Source of the DNA: CAWBOV01 sp963790525
GTDB taxonomy: Bacteria; Actinomycetota; Actinomycetes; Mycobacteriales; Jatrophihabitantaceae
Length of the DNA: 64,000 nucleotides
Assembly (NCBI GenBank): GCA_963790525.1
Contig: CAWBOV010000006.1
Span: 620,001-684,000 of the forward strand
Reading direction: 5' to 3'
The notes below the pieces were generated by a model that saw only the letters and a program-made list of their open reading frames with translations, did not search any database and was not told the origin of the DNA. A program made the position numbers and the translations under genes. Each line of letters opens with the position of its first letter. Within the stretch, counting starts at the first letter, position 1. Below are positions 16,779 to 27,100 of the stretch, one piece after another.

Positions 16779-18988
16779 TCCGCGAGATGAACGAGCCGGA
16801 GGCGAGCGACGAGGCGAAGTGCCCGGTCGCCTCCGGGCGCCGCCCCTACCCGGTCGAGGGCGGCAGCAACCGCGACTGGTGGCCCAACCAGCTCAACCTG
16901 AAGATCCTGCGCAAGCACCCGGCCGTCGCCAACCCGATGGACGCCGACTTCGACTACTCCGCCGCGTTCCAGACCGTCGACCTGGACGCGCTGCGCGCCG
17001 ACATCGACGAGGTCATGACGACCTCGCAGGACTGGTGGCCGGCCGACTTCGGTCACTACGGCCCGTTCTTCATCCGGATGGCCTGGCACAGCGCGGGCAC
17101 CTACCGCATCAACGACGGCCGCGGCGGAGCGGGCGCCGGCATGCAGCGCTTCGCGCCGCTCAACAGCTGGCCCGACAACGGCAACCTCGACAAGGCCCGC
17201 CGGCTGCTCTGGCCGGTCAAGAAGAAGTACGGCCGTGCGCTGTCCTGGGCCGACCTGATCGTGTTCGCGGGCAACTGCGCACTGGAGTCGATGGGCTTGA
17301 AGACCTTCGGCTTCGCCGGCGGGCGCGCCGACGTCTGGGAGCCGGACGAGGACGTGTACTGGGGCCCGGAGGAGACCTGGCTCGGCGACGAGCGCTACAC
17401 CGGGGACCGCGAGCTGGAGAGCCCGCTGGCCGCCGTCCAGATGGGGCTCATCTACGTCAACCCGGAGGGCCCGAACGCCAACCCGGACCCGCTGGCGTCG
17501 GCCCGCGACATCCGCGAGACGTTCCGCCGGATGGCCATGAACGACGAGGAGACCGTCGCGCTGATCGCGGGTGGCCACACGTTCGGCAAGACCCACGGAG
17601 CGGGCGACCCGGAGCAGTTCGTCGGCCCCGAGCCCGAAGCCGCACCGCTCGAGGAGCAGGGCCTGGGCTGGAGGCAGTCCTTCGGCAGCGGCAAGGGCCG
17701 CGACGTGATCACCAGCGGGCTGGAGGTGACCTGGAACGCCACTCCGACGACCTGGGACAACAGCTACCTCGAGAACCTGTTCGGCTTCGAGTGGGAGCTG
17801 ACGAAGAGCCCCGCGGGTGCCAACCAGTGGCAGCCCAAGGACGGCGCCGGCGCGAACACCGTGCCCGACCCCCAGGACGGCTCGCTGTCGCGGCCGCCGA
17901 CGATGCTCACGACGGACCTCGCCCTGCGGGTCGACCCGGTCTACGAGCAGATCTCGCGGCGCTTCCTGGACAACCCCGAGCTGTTCGCGGACGCGTTCGC
18001 CCGGGCCTGGTTCAAGCTGACCCACCGCGACATGGGTCCCGATCCAGCGCTACCTGGGGCCGCTCGTGCCGCAGGAGACGCTGCATCTGGCAGGACCCGG
18101 TGCCCGCTGTCGACGCAGGACCTGGTCGGGGCCGACGACATCGCCGCGCTCAAGGCGCAGGTGCTCGCGTCGGGACTGTCGGTCTCGCAGCTGGTGTCCA
18201 CCGCCTGGGCCTCCGCGTCCACGTTCCGCAGCAGCGACAAGCGCGGTGGAGCGAACGGGGCGCGCATCCGCCTCGAGCCCCAGAGCGGCTGGGAGGTGAA
18301 CAACCCCGACGAGCTGGCGACGGTGCTGCGCACCCTGACCGGCATCCAGGAGTCGTTCAACGCGAACGGGACGCAGATCTCGCTCGCCGACCTGATCGTG
18401 CTCGCCGGCTGCGCCGGGATCGAGCAGGCGGCGTCGAACGCCGGGCACACCGTCTCGGTGCCGTTCACGCCGGGGCGTACGGACGCCTCGCAGGAGCAGA
18501 CCGATGTGGAGTCCTTCGCCGCGCTCGAGCCGACTGCGGACGGGTTCCGCAACTACCTCGGTAAGGGGCACCGGCTTCCCGCCGAGTACCTGCTGATCGA
18601 CCGGGCGAACCTGCTCGACCTGAGCGCCCCGGAGATGACCGTGCTGGTGGGCGGTCTGCGGGTCCTCAACGCGAACGTCGGGCACTCCTCGACCGGGGTC
18701 CTCACCGATCGCCCGGAGTCGCTGACCAACGACTTCTTCGTGAACCTGCTCGACCTGGGCACCACGTGGAAGCCGACGGCGGAGGACGCCACGACCTTCG
18801 AGGGACGCGACCCGTCCGGCGCGGTGACGTGGACCGGCAGCCGGGTCGACCTGGTGTTCGGCTCCAACTCCGAGCTGCGTGCGCTCGCCGAGGTCTACGC
18901 GAGCGACGACGCCCAGGAGAAGTTCGTGCGCGACTTCGTCGCCGCCTGGGACAAGGTGATGAACCTCGACCGGTACGACCTCGTCTGA
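16754..18988 (+). CDS. katG: Catalase-peroxidase KatG
   Basis: Bifunctional haem catalase-peroxidase that removes H2O2; two peroxidase-like domains, about 743 residues. The distal active site Arg108-Trp111-His112 lies in RMAWHSAGTYR, the Tyr of the Met-Tyr-Trp crosslink is in MGLIYVNPEGP, and the proximal His is in GGHTFGKTHG. The frame looks open throughout, but residues ~427-453 are scrambled. Three single-base insertions (near 18035, 18082 and 18112) cancel each other; removing them restores the family sequence IQRYLGPLVPQETLIWQDPV. ATG 16754 has AAGGA upstream. Transcribed with furA. Confidence 0.93.
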   Translation: MSDHPDAVVREMNEPEASDEAKCPVASGRRPYPVEGGSNRDWWPNQLNLKILRKHPAVANPMDADFDYSAAFQTVDLDALRADIDEVMTTSQDWWPADFGHYGPFFIRMAWHSAGTYRINDGRGGAGAGMQRFAPLNSWPDNGNLDKARRLLWPVKKKYGRALSWADLIVFAGNCALESMGLKTFGFAGGRADVWEPDEDVYWGPEETWLGDERYTGDRELESPLAAVQMGLIYVNPEGPNANPDPLASARDIRETFRRMAMNDEETVALIAGGHTFGKTHGAGDPEQFVGPEPEAAPLEEQGLGWRQSFGSGKGRDVITSGLEVTWNATPTTWDNSYLENLFGFEWELTKSPAGANQWQPKDGAGANTVPDPQDGSLSRPPTMLTTDLALRVDPVYEQISRRFLDNPELFADAFARAWFKLTHRDMGPDPALPGAARAAGDAASGRTRCPLSTQDLVGADDIAALKAQVLASGLSVSQLVSTAWASASTFRSSDKRGGANGARIRLEPQSGWEVNNPDELATVLRTLTGIQESFNANGTQISLADLIVLAGCAGIEQAASNAGHTVSVPFTPGRTDASQEQTDVESFAALEPTADGFRNYLGKGHRLPAEYLLIDRANLLDLSAPEMTVLVGGLRVLNANVGHSSTGVLTDRPESLTNDFFVNLLDLGTTWKPTAEDATTFEGRDPSGAVTWTGSRVDLVFGSNSELRALAEVYASDDAQEKFVRDFVAAWDKVMNLDRYDLV

Positions 18989-18997
18989 TCGTGCTGT

Positions 18998-19025
18998 CCG
19001 GGCCGGCCGTACCCGGCCGGCCCGG
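18998..19025. terminator. GC-rich hairpin after katG
   Basis: Arms CCGGGCCGGCCG and CGGCCGGCCCGG (12 bp, perfect) with loop TACC start ten bases after the katG stop. The remaining ~180 bases before the NERD gene show nothing recognisable. Confidence 0.75.
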
Positions 19026-19207
19026 GCGCCACGGCGGGCTCAGCTCTCGGCTGACCCTGCGATCTCCGCGACGTAGGCCATATCCCACGGCAATCGCCAC
19101 AGGCCGGAGACACCGTGTAAGCGCCCAACGCCCTCCGGGCCTCAACCGCACCCCGTCTGTGCCGAATGAAGATCGAAGCTTGCAATTTCGGGTCGGCGGG
19201 AGGCGCC

Positions 19208-20113
19208 ATGGCGGACTGGGTCGTGCGGAAGTGGGCGCGCTACGGCCACGAGCGCCTGTATGCCGAAACCCCCGGAGGAACCGCGCTCGGTTACCTGGAC
19301 GTCAAGACCGGACGGTTCCACTCCGACGATGTGACGAATCTGCCCTTGCTCGAGCGCCTGCTCGCTGGCCACCTCTCGACACAGGAGCCGACGTCGGCAG
19401 CTCGCGGAGTTCTCACCCATGCTGAGCCGCCCACGCCGCCTGCCGTTGCGATCGCAGCCGAGCTGACCACACAGGCACAGGCGGCCCCGGGTTGGGAGGA
19501 CCTCAGCGCAACGAAGGCCGGTGCGGCCGCACGTGAGCAAGCGCTCGCCGAGAAGGAGGCCGCCGGCAGGTTCCGGACCGGGCTGGCCCGGTTGCTCGGC
19601 GTGAGAACCGACGAGCGGGCCTGGCGTATCGGCGCCGATGGCGAAGAAGCGGTCGCCGCCCAACTGGCGAGGCTCGGCCCTGACTGGCACGTCCTCCACG
19701 CCGTGCGCGTGGGCGAGCGGGGGTCCGACATCGACCATGTCGTGATCGGCCCAGGAGGTGTCTTCACCGTGAACGCCAAGCATCACCCGAGGACATCAGT
19801 ATGGGTCGGCGGCGACACCGTCATGATCAACGGCCAGCGCGTGCCGTACGTCCGCAACAGCCGGCATGAGGCACGGCGCGCCGCCCGACTGCTCACCGAA
19901 CAGGCCGGCTTCCCGATCACCGTCGTCGGCATCATCGCGATCGTTGGTGCGCACGATGGCTTCACCGTCAAGCAGCAACCGAAGGACGGTGCGGTCACCG
20001 TCGTGGCGCGCACGCGCATCAGTCAGCACCTGGTGAAGCTGCCTACCATGCTCACCCAGCGCGGGGTCGATGCGGTATTCGAGATAGCTCGGCGGTCGAC
20101 AACCTGGCGGTGA
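19208..20113 (+). CDS. NERD-domain (nuclease-related) protein
   Basis: A 301-residue protein. The N-terminal ~100 residues include a GYLDVKTGRFH segment and an Ala-rich linker. From about residue 140 comes a NERD domain: IGADGEEAVAAQL, then RGSDIDHVVIGPGGVFTVNAKHH, giving the E...D...K set expected of this restriction-endonuclease-like fold. NERD proteins are implicated in DNA processing, but few have been tested. ATG 19208 is chosen because GGGAGG lies just upstream; an in-frame ATG at 19166 has no ribosome site. It uses more A/T-ending codons than its neighbours and lies beside a tRNA, which hints at transfer. Confidence 0.75.
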   Translation: MADWVVRKWARYGHERLYAETPGGTALGYLDVKTGRFHSDDVTNLPLLERLLAGHLSTQEPTSAARGVLTHAEPPTPPAVAIAAELTTQAQAAPGWEDLSATKAGAAAREQALAEKEAAGRFRTGLARLLGVRTDERAWRIGADGEEAVAAQLARLGPDWHVLHAVRVGERGSDIDHVVIGPGGVFTVNAKHHPRTSVWVGGDTVMINGQRVPYVRNSRHEARRAARLLTEQAGFPITVVGIIAIVGAHDGFTVKQQPKDGAVTVVARTRISQHLVKLPTMLTQRGVDAVFEIARRSTTWR

Positions 20114-20243
20114 CCAGCGTCATCGAAGACCTCGTCCACGTACCGCAGATGCGGCGCGCCGGAGACGGGATGCACGTGGTCTGCGAGGTCGCCTCGCTCG
20201 CACTGAAGCGGACATCTGTCCGATCGGTGGGTCCTTACTTCGG

Positions 20244-20327
20244 TGTCCGAGGGGGGACTTGAACCCCCACGCCCGTTAAGGGCACTAGCACCTCAAGCTA
20301 GCGCGTCTGCCATTCCGCCACCCGGAC
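20244..20327 (-). tRNA. tRNA-Leu (anticodon GAG)
   Basis: Reading the minus strand, the acceptor GTCCGGG pairs with CTCGGAC. The anticodon stem CTAGC/GCTAG encloses the loop TTGAGGT, giving anticodon GAG. A long variable arm (TGCCCTTAACGGGCGT) marks a class II tRNA, and the T arm has GGTTCAAGT. The discriminator is A and CCA is not encoded. Length is 84 bases. Confidence 0.95.
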
Positions 20328-20427
20328 GAGTGCCCGGCGAGTCTAACTGGTCCGAGACACTGCCGCGCACACCCCCACCCTCGTGACGCCGGCGCGGGGA
20401 CGAGGCATGCCTGGTAGAACGGACCAC

Positions 20428-21742
20428 ATGACTGACGCCGACCGCACCCCGTCCACCACCGCCGAGGACGAGGTCGCCGGGCTGCTCAGCGAACTGATCA
20501 GGATCAACACCAGCAATCCGACGCACCAGGAGCGGCCGGCCGCCGAGTGGGTTGCGGGCAAACTCGACGAGGTGGGCATCTCGTCCACGATCATCGAGTC
20601 CGAGCCGGGGCGCGCGTCAGTGGCCGCGCGGATCGAGGGCAGCGACCCGAGCCGCCCGCCCTTGCTGATCCACGGCCACCTCGACGTCGTCCCGGCCGAG
20701 GCGAGCGAGTGGAGCGTCGACCCGTTCGCCGGCGAGATCAGGGACGACTACGTGTGGGGCCGGGGCGCGGTCGACATGAAGGACATGGATGCGATGACCC
20801 TGGCGGTCGCTCCGCGAGTGGCAGCGGTCCGGGGTTCGCCCGCCCCGCGACATCGTGCTCGCGTTCGTCGCCGACGAGGAGGCCGGCGGGACGAAGGGCG
20901 CGCACTTCCTCGTGGACAACCATCCGGAACTGTTCGCCGACTGCACCGAGGCCATCAGCGAGGTCGGCGGTTTCAGTGTGACCCTGGCCGATCAGCACCG
21001 GCTGTACCTGATCCAGACGGCCGAGAAGGGCATCGGCTGGCTGCGCATCAAGGCCTCGCGCCGCCCGGGCCACGGTTCGATGATCCATTCCGACAACGCC
21101 GTCACGGCCATCGCCGAGGCGGTCACCAGGTTCGGGCGGTACGAGCCGCCGGTGGTGCTGACCGATACGATGCGCAGCTTGCTCGACACGGTGGCCGAGC
21201 TGACCGGTGTCGGTTACGACGAGGACAAGCCGGACCAGGCGCTGGAGCAGTTCGGTGGCATGGCGCGCATGCTCGGAGCTGCACTGCGCAACACGGCCAA
21301 CCCGACCATGATCGACGCCGGCTACAAGGCGAATGTGATCCCGTCCGGCGCCGAGGCCGTGATCGACACCCGGTTCCTACCCGGCCACGACGCGCAATGG
21401 GCCCAGACCGTCAAGGACCTCGTGGGGGAGGATCTCACCTTCGAGTGGATCCACCAGGACGCGGCGGTCGAGACCGGCTTCGACGGTGCGCTCGTCGACG
21501 CCATGGCGGCTTCGCTCAAGGCCGAGGATCCGACGGGAGTTCCCGTCCCGTACCTGATGAGCGGCGGGACGGACGCCAAGTCCTTCAGCCAGCTCGGCAT
21601 CCGCTGCTTCGGATTCTCGCCGTTACTGCTGCCGCCGGATCTCGACTTCACGGCGCTGTTCCACGGGATCGACGAACGGGTCCCGGTCGACGCGCTCGCG
21701 TTCGGGTGCCGAGTGCTGGCCCGTTTCCTGGCCGCGAGCTGA
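20428..21742 (+). CDS. M20-family metallopeptidase/deacylase
   Basis: Zinc-dependent M20 (ArgE/DapE/ACY1-like) hydrolase, about 437 residues. Metal ligands are visible: HGHLDVVP (His, about residue 90), WGRGAVDMKDM (Asp, about 121), ADEEAGG (catalytic Glu and ligand) and FHGIDERV near the C-terminus. One inserted base near 20809, after GAVDMKDMDAMTLAV, breaks the frame; the protein resumes LREWQRSGVRP on removal. ATG 20428 is chosen since the family N-terminus (EDEVAGLLSELIRINTSNP) follows it closely. It would cleave dipeptides or N-acyl amino acids in the cytoplasm. No operon partner is evident. Confidence 0.85.
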
Positions 21743-21784
21743 CGACCAGGCGGAACTGTCGTACCCACGTGGCAGGGTCGTCGC

Positions 21785-23296
21785 ATGTTGCTCGCCACCC
21801 TCGTCGAGGCCTCCGCAGAGGTAACCGCCCTCAGCGCGCGCCTGGCCAAGATCGGCGTGCTCGCCGCGGCGCTGCGCCAGACCGGCCCGGAGGAGGCGCA
21901 CCTCGCCGTCGCCTATCTGAGCGGTGAGCTCCCGCAGTCCCAGTTGGGCGTGGGGTGGGCGTCCCTGCGGTCGCTGCCGGAACCCGCGGACGGGCCGACG
22001 CTCTCCCTGACCGACGTCGACGCCACCTGCGCGGCCCTCGCCGCAGTCGGTGGCGCCGGCGCGAAACTGAGGCGGGCAGAGCTGGTCGCCGACCTCTTCG
22101 GGCGCGCAACGGCTCCGGAACAGCAGTTCCTGGCTCGGCTGATCATCGGTGAGCTCCGCCAGGGTGCGCAGGCGAGCGTGCTGACCGACGCCGTCGCGCG
22201 AGCGGCGGAGGTTCCGGTCGGCGCGCTGCGCCGGGCCGTCATGCTGCGCGGCGATCTTCCCGTCGTCGCGGCCGCCGCGTTGGCCGGGGGAGCGCCCGCG
22301 CTCGAGGAGTTCCGGCTGCAGGTCGGGCGTGCCGTCGAGCCGATGCTCGCCCAACCCGGCGCCACTATCGCCGAGGCAGTGACCGGCGAGGTCGCGGTGG
22401 AATGGAAGCTCGACGGCGCCCGACTGCAGATCCACCGGGACGGCACCGACGTCCGTGTCTTCACCCGCAACCTGAACGAGGTCACGGCCCGCCTGCCCGG
22501 CGTCGTCGAGGCCATTCGCGCCCTGCCCGTTCGCAGCCTGGTCGCCGACGGGGAGGTGATCGCCCTGCGCGAGGACGGCCGGCCCCATCCCTTCCAGGTC
22601 ACGGCCTCGGTCTTCGGCACCCGGACCGGCATGCCCGAGCACCTCCCGCTATCGGCGTTCGTCTTCGACGTCCTTCACCTCGACGGTGCGGACCTGCTCG
22701 ACGAGCCGCTGCGGTCCCGGCTAGCGACGCTCGAGCGGATCCTCCCGCCCGCCATGCAGGTACCCAGGCTGATCACCGCGGACGTCGCCGCGGCGGAGAC
22801 GTTCTTCGCCGACACCATCGCCGCGGGGCACGAGGGCGTGATGATCAAGGATCTCGACGCGCCCTACGAGGCAGGGCGGCGAGGCGCGGCGTGGCAGAAG
22901 ATCAAGCCCGTCCACACCCTCGACCTCGTCGTGCTCGCGGTCGAGCGCGGCTCCGGGCGGCGGAGCCGGTGGCTGTCCAACATCCACCTCGGCGCCCGCG
23001 ACGAGGCCACCGGCGGCTTCGTCATGCTGGGCAAGACGTTCAAAGGCATGACGGACGCGATCCTGGAGTGGCAGACCGAGACGTTCACGCGGCTGGCCAC
23101 CGGCCCTACGGATGGTTACGTGGTCACCGTGCGGCCGGAGGTCGTGGTCGAGGTGGCCGTCGACGGCGTGCAGACCTCGACCCGCTACCCGGGAGGGGTC
23201 GCGCTGCGGTTCGCCCGTGTGCTGCGTTATCGGCCCGACAAGCGACCAGACCAGGCCGACACGCTCGCGTCCGTCCAGGCCCTGCTGACCCGATGA
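21785..23296 (+). CDS. ATP-dependent DNA ligase
   Basis: A 503-residue ATP-dependent DNA ligase of the actinobacterial LigB type. The N-terminal ~200 residues form the DNA-binding domain (YLSGELPQSQLGVGW). The nucleotidyltransferase domain has the adenylated lysine Lys208 in VEWKLDGARLQIHR, motif III FVFDVLHLDG, motif IV HEGVMIKDLDAPYEAG and motif V AWQKIKPVHTLDLVV. The OB domain ends the protein. It seals nicks as an accessory to the NAD-dependent ligase. ATG is 42 bases after the M20 stop. Confidence 0.93.
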   Translation: MLLATLVEASAEVTALSARLAKIGVLAAALRQTGPEEAHLAVAYLSGELPQSQLGVGWASLRSLPEPADGPTLSLTDVDATCAALAAVGGAGAKLRRAELVADLFGRATAPEQQFLARLIIGELRQGAQASVLTDAVARAAEVPVGALRRAVMLRGDLPVVAAAALAGGAPALEEFRLQVGRAVEPMLAQPGATIAEAVTGEVAVEWKLDGARLQIHRDGTDVRVFTRNLNEVTARLPGVVEAIRALPVRSLVADGEVIALREDGRPHPFQVTASVFGTRTGMPEHLPLSAFVFDVLHLDGADLLDEPLRSRLATLERILPPAMQVPRLITADVAAAETFFADTIAAGHEGVMIKDLDAPYEAGRRGAAWQKIKPVHTLDLVVLAVERGSGRRSRWLSNIHLGARDEATGGFVMLGKTFKGMTDAILEWQTETFTRLATGPTDGYVVTVRPEVVVEVAVDGVQTSTRYPGGVALRFARVLRYRPDKRPDQADTLASVQALLTR

Positions 23297-23409
23297 CTCT
23301 GCGCACCACGCCGCTCGATCGGGCACCGCCTGTCACGCAGCGGTGACGGGTTCGTGCGCGCGGGCGTGTAAGAAAATGCTCTGGTTGCGATCGATGGGAC
23401 GGGAAGCCT

Positions 23410-24123
23410 ATGTCGGCTGACGGAGAGTCCGAGGTTCCGGATCAGGGCGGTCAGGACGGCCCGCAGCTCGTTGCCGCGCCAGAGGCAGACGCAGCGCCAG
23501 ATGCAGACGCAGCGCCAGACGCGACGGCCGACGAGGTGGACGCGGGGACAGCGGTCGCCGTCGTCGACGCAGCGGGTACCGCGATGGACACGCCGGCGGC
23601 ATCGGCGCTGGGCACAGTGGGCGAACCATCCGTTCCTGCACTGCCTGCCGATTACTACGTCACGTTGCGGCCCCTGAGCCTGGAATTCTGCGCCGAGCAA
23701 CTCGATCGCATCGGGGTGCATTACACCGAGACGTCGGCCGGGCTGAGCGCGCGCTGGGACAGCTTCGAGCTCCTGGTGCGGGTGTTCTCCGTGTCGACGC
23801 TCGCGGTGCGGTGCACGCTCCGGCGCCAGTTCAGCGCCGGAAGCTACGGCGCGATCCTCGCTCGCTGCAACTGGTGGAACGCGCGGCGGATGTTCACGAA
23901 GGCCTCCGTGTCCACCTTCGCGGGAATGGTGACCTCTGCCGGGCCGGACCCGGTGGAGAGCCCTGCAGTCGCGACGCAGGTGTATCTCGACTTCGAGGTG
24001 CCGCTGCCCGCCGGGATCGCGCCGGTGCAGATGCAGGCTCTGTTCCGGGCGCTCATCGACAACGTCACCGAGTTCATGGGCGAGGCCGACCTGCCGAGCC
24101 TCACCGACGGCATCGCCTGGTAG
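23410..24123 (+). CDS. YbjN-like protein, possible chaperone for the SecA-like motor
   Basis: A 237-residue protein. The N-terminal ~75 residues are acidic and low in complexity, with a repeated ADAAPDADAAPDATADE-type stretch. Residues ~80-235 resemble the YbjN domain: LSLEFCAEQLDRIGVHYTE, FSVSTLAVRCTLRRQF, LARCNWWNARRMFTKASV and a C-terminal VYLDFEVPL...FRALIDNVTEFMGE. YbjN folds resemble type III secretion chaperones. It ends 15 bases before the SecA-like gene on the same strand, so the two are almost surely co-transcribed. A chaperone or adaptor role for that motor is my inference. Confidence 0.65.
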   Translation: MSADGESEVPDQGGQDGPQLVAAPEADAAPDADAAPDATADEVDAGTAVAVVDAAGTAMDTPAASALGTVGEPSVPALPADYYVTLRPLSLEFCAEQLDRIGVHYTETSAGLSARWDSFELLVRVFSVSTLAVRCTLRRQFSAGSYGAILARCNWWNARRMFTKASVSTFAGMVTSAGPDPVESPAVATQVYLDFEVPLPAGIAPVQMQALFRALIDNVTEFMGEADLPSLTDGIAW

Positions 24124-24138
24124 CCGCGGGAACGCGCC

Positions 24139-27100
24139 GTGATCCTGTTCCGGCTGCTCAGCCAGCTCATCAGCCTGCTCGCGGGGCTGCTGACGCGCCA
24201 TTCCCTCGCCGACCTCGATCGCTACCGCGCCCTCTACACCTCCTGGGATGACGCGGCCCTGCGCGCGGAACTGCGACGCCTCGGCGTGGGGGCCGCCGTC
24301 CCGCCCGCATCCGCCGCAGCCCGGAACGACCACCGGTTCCAGTGGATGAATCGCACGCGTGACTCCGCGGCGCTGCAGGCACTTGCCATCGCCAGTTGCA
24401 TCTTCGACCGCCACCCGTGCGACCTACCGGCCGGCGCCGTCCTGTACGACGAGCAGAAAGCCGCCGCCCTGGCCCTGATCGATCACGTCAACGTGCAGAT
24501 GGACACCGGCGAAGGCAAGACCTACGCGGTCGCACTCGCCGCGACCGCGCTGCTGGCCCAACATCCCCAGGTCGTCGTCGTCACGGCGAACGACTACCTC
24601 GCCCACCGGGACCAGCAACGGGTCGCGCGGTACTTCACCGCGGCGGGAGTGGAGACCGTCTGCGCAGTGCCCGGCGCTGACTTCCGCGGCGTCGCGTACA
24701 CCACCCTCGGCGACCTGTGCCGGGAGTACCTCCACCGCGCCTACCGCAAGGCCTCGGCCGGTGAGGTCGAGTACCCGCAGGAGGCGGCCGTCCTGATCGA
24801 CGAGATCGACTCCGTGCTGCTCGACAACGTCCCGGCGCATTCGCTGAACCGGGCGCTGCCGACCGACGAGACGATCTGGGACGAGGTCTTCGCACTGGCC
24901 GAGGCCTGGGGTGAGCTGGAGTACACCTACGACCGCGTCACCGATGTGGTGTCGGTGAAGGCGGACGGGTGGAACCGGGTGGCAGAGCTGAGCGGGCGCA
25001 CCGGTCAGCCCGTCTCGTTCCTCATCGAACTCGTTGCGTCCGCGCTCTGGGCCCGTCATGCCACGATCGGCGAGCAGTACGCGATCGACGACGACCAGGT
25101 GCTGCTGATCAATTCGGTGACCGGCATCCCGTACACCGCGAGCGGCTCCAGGACAGCCGCGATAGAACACCTCGTCCTGGGCAGGCGGCCCACCGTCAGC
25201 CTCGTCCTCGCCACGATCGACGGGCTGACCCTGCTCCGCCGCCATCCCCATGTCGTCGGGCTGTCGGGCACGGTTGCCGAGGACACGCTCTACTACCTGC
25301 AGCAGCTCGCAACCCTCACCACCGTGATCCCGCCGCGATTTCCACGCCACCCCGGACTGGCCGGGTCGGTGCTCTCCCGGTCACGCGAGGACACCTACCG
25401 CTACCTGGAGAAGCGCATCCGGGACGTGGCGCCTCGGCCGGTCATCATCGGCACCTGGTCCTCCGGCGAGGCGCAGCGCATCGCCGCGCACCTGCGCGCG
25501 GACGGCGTGGTGGACGACGCCCACCTCGGCGTGCTCACCACCTTCGATTCCACGGCGGACGCCTCGGTCATCGCCCACGCCGGCTCACTCGGCCGGGTGA
25601 CGGTGCTGAGCCAGGGCGGCAGCCGGGGGGTCGACGTCCGCTCCCAGCACCGCCCGCTGCTCATCGTCCTGGGCCTGGCGATCGAACCCCGGCTCGACAA
25701 GCAGTTCCTGGGTCGGGTGGGGCGACACGGCGAGGCGTTCGAAGCGCAGGTGGTGGTCGATCCGAGCTCGCCGCTGTGGACCGGGAACTTCATGCTCCAC
25801 ACGGGTCTGCTGTCCGAGCCGATCCCGTTCGACCGATGGGTCACGCGCCGCCTGCACGCCGCCCAGCGCCGGGCCGGCCTCTACACCGCGCAGCGTCGGC
25901 ACCAGGCGTCCGTGGTGGACGCCGCGATCGGGGACATGGAAGCCGCGATGGCGGCCCGATTCCGCGAGCTCCGCCGGATCCAGCAGGAGGCAGCGACGAC
26001 GGCCGAGGCCGCGGAGGGCTTGGCGACATGGGTCGAGGGCGGGGCAGGACACGCCGATCACCCGGCCGATCCAGGGTCGATCGCGCAGGTCAGGGAAGCG
26101 TTGCGGCGCCGGCTCGCCTCCGACGCGGAGGTCGCGGAGTTCGAGGCGGTAGTGGCGGCCGCGGTCGGTGGTGCGTCCCAGCCGGATCGGCCGTACACGA
26201 TGAAGGCGCTGCGCACCCCCGAGGACGCTCGGGAGCTGGTTGCGCTCACCTCGTGGCTACGCACCAGCAGGGACACACCGATGGACGCGGCTGCGCGGGA
26301 GCTTTTCCAGCGACAGGCTGCCCTCGCCGCCGACCAACGACTGCCGATCGTCTCGCATCCGCGCTGGCGCGATCCCAACGACGTCGCGTTCGAGTCGCTC
26401 ATCGCTGCGAACGCCGCGCAGCTGGCCCACGTGAGCAATCGGCTGGCTGCCCTGGCGGTCAGCTCCTCCAGCGATACGTACTACCGGCGGGCGGCCTTCG
26501 TCGTGCGCAATCAGCAGGACAGCACCGCGCTCACACTGACGAACGATCTGGTGAGCAGTCTGCGGATCGTCGACCACCCCGGCCAGCTCGACGACCTGTT
26601 CTATGCGGCGGATCACCAGGTGTTCTCGCCGTCCTCCGCGCAGCGCTCGACGGCTCCCGAGGTCCCGCCCCCGGACGCGGGGACCCCGTTCGGCGACGCT
26701 GTCCCGCCGCAGCTGGATCGATCGGCGGCCGAAGCCGCGGTGGACCGGTTCCTCGAGGAGCGTGACAAGGCCCGCGGCGGCCTGCCGATGCCACCGGCGT
26801 ACGCGCGGGTGCTCCTGCTCGAGGCCCTGCGCCCCGTCATCGACACGGGCGCTCGGGTGGACAGCGCCGGTCTGACACGGCACGTCGAGCTGATCATCGA
26901 CTCGGCGGCGGGACGGGGACGGCGCGGCAGGGCGCTGCGCGACCATCGCACCCTGATCCGCGAGTTCATCGCCGACCTGAACGGTCGCGGCGTGCTCTCG
27001 GTCGAGTTGGAACGGCGGAGTGTCGCCGCCACGACGGCGCGGCGCGTGAAGCGGTTCCTGCAGACGATCCCGAAGGTCGGGCTCCTCGCGATCGCGGGCT

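Noticed and set aside
20244..20427. Prophage or integrative element at tRNA-Leu
   Set aside because: No integrase, excisionase or repeated tRNA end; the following gene is an ordinary M20 peptidase.
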